DNA from: Pseudoalteromonas rubra
Lineage (GTDB): Bacteria; Pseudomonadota; Gammaproteobacteria; Enterobacterales; Alteromonadaceae
Assembly: GCF_001482385.1 (NCBI RefSeq)
Contig: NZ_CP013611.1
Span: 1,426,001-1,490,000 of the forward strand
Direction of reading: 5' to 3'
DNA: 64,000 nt
Below, piece after piece: positions 62,087 through 64,000 of the stretch. A program made the position numbers and the translations under genes. Positions within the stretch are counted from its first letter, which is position 1; each line of letters starts with the position of its first letter. The notes under the pieces are model-generated. The model was not told the origin of the DNA and ran no database searches. It saw only the letters and a list, made by a program, of their open reading frames with translations.

Positions 62087-63106
62087 ATGACTCTCAACAA
62101 ACAAGATGTCGTTAACCATATGATGGGCTTCTTTCAGGCCAAAGCGGTAACCGCTGCATTATCACTAAAACTGTTTGACCATTTTCGCGACACTGACCTG
62201 AGCGCTGCGCAACTGGCCGACAAAATCAACGCGCCACTGCGCTCAACAGAGCAAATGCTGATTGCGCTGCATGCCATGGGGTATCTCACCAAACAAGATG
62301 ACCTGTATCAATTACCGGCGGAGCACCATACCTTTTTATTAAGTGATGAACCCATGTGGCTGGGCTGGTTGGGTCGTCATATCGACACCTTTCTCTATCC
62401 GCTGTGGGGCGAACTAAGCAGCGCTGTGAAGAGTGACACCAATCAGCGTGAAGCCGTCTTTGGTGACAACCGCAGCTGGTTCGACATCTTGTATCAAAAC
62501 CCGGATGACGTCGCTGATTTTCAGGAGTTTTTGGGTAAATTTGCTGCGCCGTTCATCGAAGGCTTCGTTAAAGACTATGATTTCTCGCAGCATCACTCCT
62601 TTTTAGATATTGGCAGTGGGATTGGCACCTTACCCATTGCCGTAGCCGATGCACACCCGGGCGTGTCGCTGGCGATCTGTGAATTACCGCAGGCGTCGGC
62701 ATTTTTGCGAGATAAGCTGGGTGAGCAAGGCTACGGCGACCGCATTGAGGTGGTTGAAGGCGACGTGATCGCCGGCAACCTGCCAATTGGCAACTATGAT
62801 CTCATCCACCTTGGCTGGATGTTGCATGACTATGCGCCAGAAACCCAGGTCACCATCCTTAAAAATATCTATAACGCCATGCCTACCGGTGGCCGCTTTA
62901 TTGCGTCAGAAACCCCGTTGAATGATGACAAATCAGGCCCTGAGTTTACCGCTCTGCTGTCACTGAACATGCTGGTATCCACAGATGGCGGCATTGAAAG
63001 CAGCAGTGAAGAATATCTGGCGCGTTTCCATGAAGCCGGATTCAGTAATGCCCGTATTCTTGAGATCCCCGGGCCACGGACCCTGATTGTCGGCGAAAAA
63101 GCCTGA
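62087..63106 (+). CDS. pigF: PigF, O-methyltransferase of the MBC branch
   Basis: A 339-residue SAM-dependent O-methyltransferase of the plant-caffeate/bacterial polyketide type. It methylates 4-hydroxy-2,2'-bipyrrole-5-methanol or the carbaldehyde to the methoxy form (MBC) in prodigiosin synthesis. An N-terminal winged-helix dimerisation domain covers about 1-100. The SAM motif FLDIGSGIGTLPIAVADAHP is at about 173-192, with the acidic ribose-binding residue in AICELPQA. LIHLGWMLHDY carries the family His-Asp pair. GATAAGGATTACTT precedes the ATG. pigG follows after 27 nt. Confidence 0.93.
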   Translation: MTLNKQDVVNHMMGFFQAKAVTAALSLKLFDHFRDTDLSAAQLADKINAPLRSTEQMLIALHAMGYLTKQDDLYQLPAEHHTFLLSDEPMWLGWLGRHIDTFLYPLWGELSSAVKSDTNQREAVFGDNRSWFDILYQNPDDVADFQEFLGKFAAPFIEGFVKDYDFSQHHSFLDIGSGIGTLPIAVADAHPGVSLAICELPQASAFLRDKLGEQGYGDRIEVVEGDVIAGNLPIGNYDLIHLGWMLHDYAPETQVTILKNIYNAMPTGGRFIASETPLNDDKSGPEFTALLSLNMLVSTDGGIESSSEEYLARFHEAGFSNARILEIPGPRTLIVGEKA

Positions 63107-63133
63107 TCAGACACGAACAGAAGGAGTAGCAGG

Positions 63134-63382
63134 ATGTTAGTCACTAAATTACTAAAGCATATCGCCGAACAGTTTCTCGACGGCGAGCAAGACGGCCTTG
63201 AGTCGCAGACCCCCTTGTTTGAGCTGAATATCGTTGATTCGGCGGCCATTTTTGACCTAGTCGATTACCTCAAACAAGAAACCCAGTTAAACATAGGTAT
63301 GCAGGAGATCCATCCAGGCAACTTTGCATCGGTTGATGCCATGGTCACCCTGGTTGAACGCCTTCAGACAGAGCAAGCATAA
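63134..63382 (+). CDS. pigG: PigG, peptidyl carrier protein for proline
   Basis: An 82-residue acyl/peptidyl carrier protein. The phosphopantetheine attachment Ser36 is in NIVDSAAIFDL; the usual Gly before DS is Val, as in other carriers of this pyrrole-forming type. Four-helix pattern and acidic character fit. PigI (beyond the window) should load L-proline on it, PigA oxidises it to pyrrole-2-carboxyl, and PigJ accepts that unit. AGAAGGAG lies 8 nt before the ATG. The gap to pigH is 11 nt. Confidence 0.92.
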   Translation: MLVTKLLKHIAEQFLDGEQDGLESQTPLFELNIVDSAAIFDLVDYLKQETQLNIGMQEIHPGNFASVDAMVTLVERLQTEQA

Positions 63383-63393
63383 GGAGGCTAGAT

Positions 63394-64000
63394 ATGAGTG
63401 CCACAAACCCAAAAGTAAACCCAGATATTATGGAAACTCTGCAACAGGAAGTTCTGAAGACCTTTACTGAACTGACTGAGTACCCTGCTAATACTCTGGA
63501 TCTGACGAGCCACCTGGAGAACGACTTCGGGATAGATTCTATTGCGCTGGCCGAAGTCACCGCGGCATTGACCAAGCAGTTGCAACTCAAAAATCCCCTG
63601 TCTATTCAGAACATTCACTGTATCGCTGACGCGGTGAAGCAAATCGCTGCACAGGAATTTCACCTCAGTGAAGCCAAAACAACAGGAAGCAGTGATGGTA
63701 AGCAAAATGCACACAGCTGGTTGCGCGAGCAAGTGATTGCTGTGTTTGCCAGCTTCAGTGGCTACAATGCCGCAGAGCTGAGTATGGATGCCGAGATTGA
63801 AAGTGACCTAGGGATAGATTCAGTCACCGTGGTTTCAGCACAAGGCGAGCTGCTAAAAGCGCTGGGACTAAGAGACAACCTGAGCATCCCCAGTTGCAAA
63901 ACCCTGACGGAACTGGAACAGGCTTTTGCTAAGCTACTGGTTGAAGAAAAAGGCGCACAATGGGCCGATGAGCTGGTCACCAAAAACCTCTTGATTGACG
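63394..64000 (+). CDS. pigH: PigH (5' part), tandem carrier domains of the MBC aminotransferase
   Basis: Open from ATG 63394 to the window end: 202 codons, no stop, so 3' truncated. Two acyl carrier domains lie in tandem with phosphopantetheine serines at Ser49 (FGIDSIAL) and Ser143 (LGIDSVTV). In Serratia PigH two ACP domains are followed by a serine-palmitoyltransferase-like PLP domain that condenses serine with the pyrrolyl-beta-ketothioester; the PLP part must lie beyond the window. AAGGAGG lies 6 nt before the ATG. The pig order A-B-C-D-E-F-G-H agrees with Serratia. Confidence 0.9.
   Translation, partial: MSATNPKVNPDIMETLQQEVLKTFTELTEYPANTLDLTSHLENDFGIDSIALAEVTAALTKQLQLKNPLSIQNIHCIADAVKQIAAQEFHLSEAKTTGSSDGKQNAHSWLREQVIAVFASFSGYNAAELSMDAEIESDLGIDSVTVVSAQGELLKALGLRDNLSIPSCKTLTELEQAFAKLLVEEKGAQWADELVTKNLLID

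Overview
The window looks like chromosomal DNA of a pigmented marine gammaproteobacterium, most likely Pseudoalteromonas of the P. rubra type. This is inferred from three things: gene content close to Vibrio, Shewanella and E. coli homologues (deaD, polB, dinG, priC, ppiC, grxA, mtfA, ybaM); a high density of TonB-dependent receptors; and a prodigiosin-type pig cluster at the right end. No rRNA, tRNA, insertion sequence or CRISPR array was recognised.

Layout. 1-12.7 kb is mixed housekeeping: a 2-hydroxyacid dehydrogenase, a fused two-domain acyltransferase resembling ornithine-lipid synthase OlsF, a membrane-anchored thioredoxin-like protein, a TonB receptor, ppiC, grxA, deaD, mtfA, a DEAH helicase and a small lipoprotein. 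13.1-22.5 kb holds three tandem minus-strand TonB-dependent receptor paralogues. Each has its own terminator, a CAGGGAGAA ribosome-binding site and a sigma70-like promoter with an 18-bp spacer. 22.9-29.8 kb holds the divergent pair polB/dinG around a degenerate LexA-like site, followed by a TSUP transporter, priC and a histone-deacetylase-like hydrolase. 29.8-37.5 kb carries ComFB-like and YbaM-like small genes, a secreted Nep1-like protein, an unknown protein with an internal repeat, an RND permease/adaptor pair and a GH16-like lipoprotein.

37.5-50.3 kb is an accessory region. It contains a CadC/ToxR-type membrane regulator divergent from an FAD amine oxidase (probable L-amino-acid oxidase) followed by a 2-keto-acid decarboxylase. 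Beyond these lie an orphan histidine kinase, a MATE exporter, an ankyrin-like protein, a proteasome-like Ntn hydrolase, a minimal winged-helix protein with a C-terminal membrane anchor, and a DMT-family exporter.

50.9-64.0 kb is the first part of a prodigiosin cluster in the order pigA-B-C-D-E-F-G-H, cut by the window end inside pigH. From established Serratia biochemistry, PigA, PigG, PigH and PigF belong to the bipyrrole (MBC) branch. PigD, PigE and PigB make the monopyrrole (MAP). PigC condenses the two halves to prodigiosin. The cluster has a strong candidate promoter (TTGACA-N18-CATAAT) just before pigA, and its genes are tightly packed or overlapping apart from two hairpin-bearing gaps before pigD and pigF.
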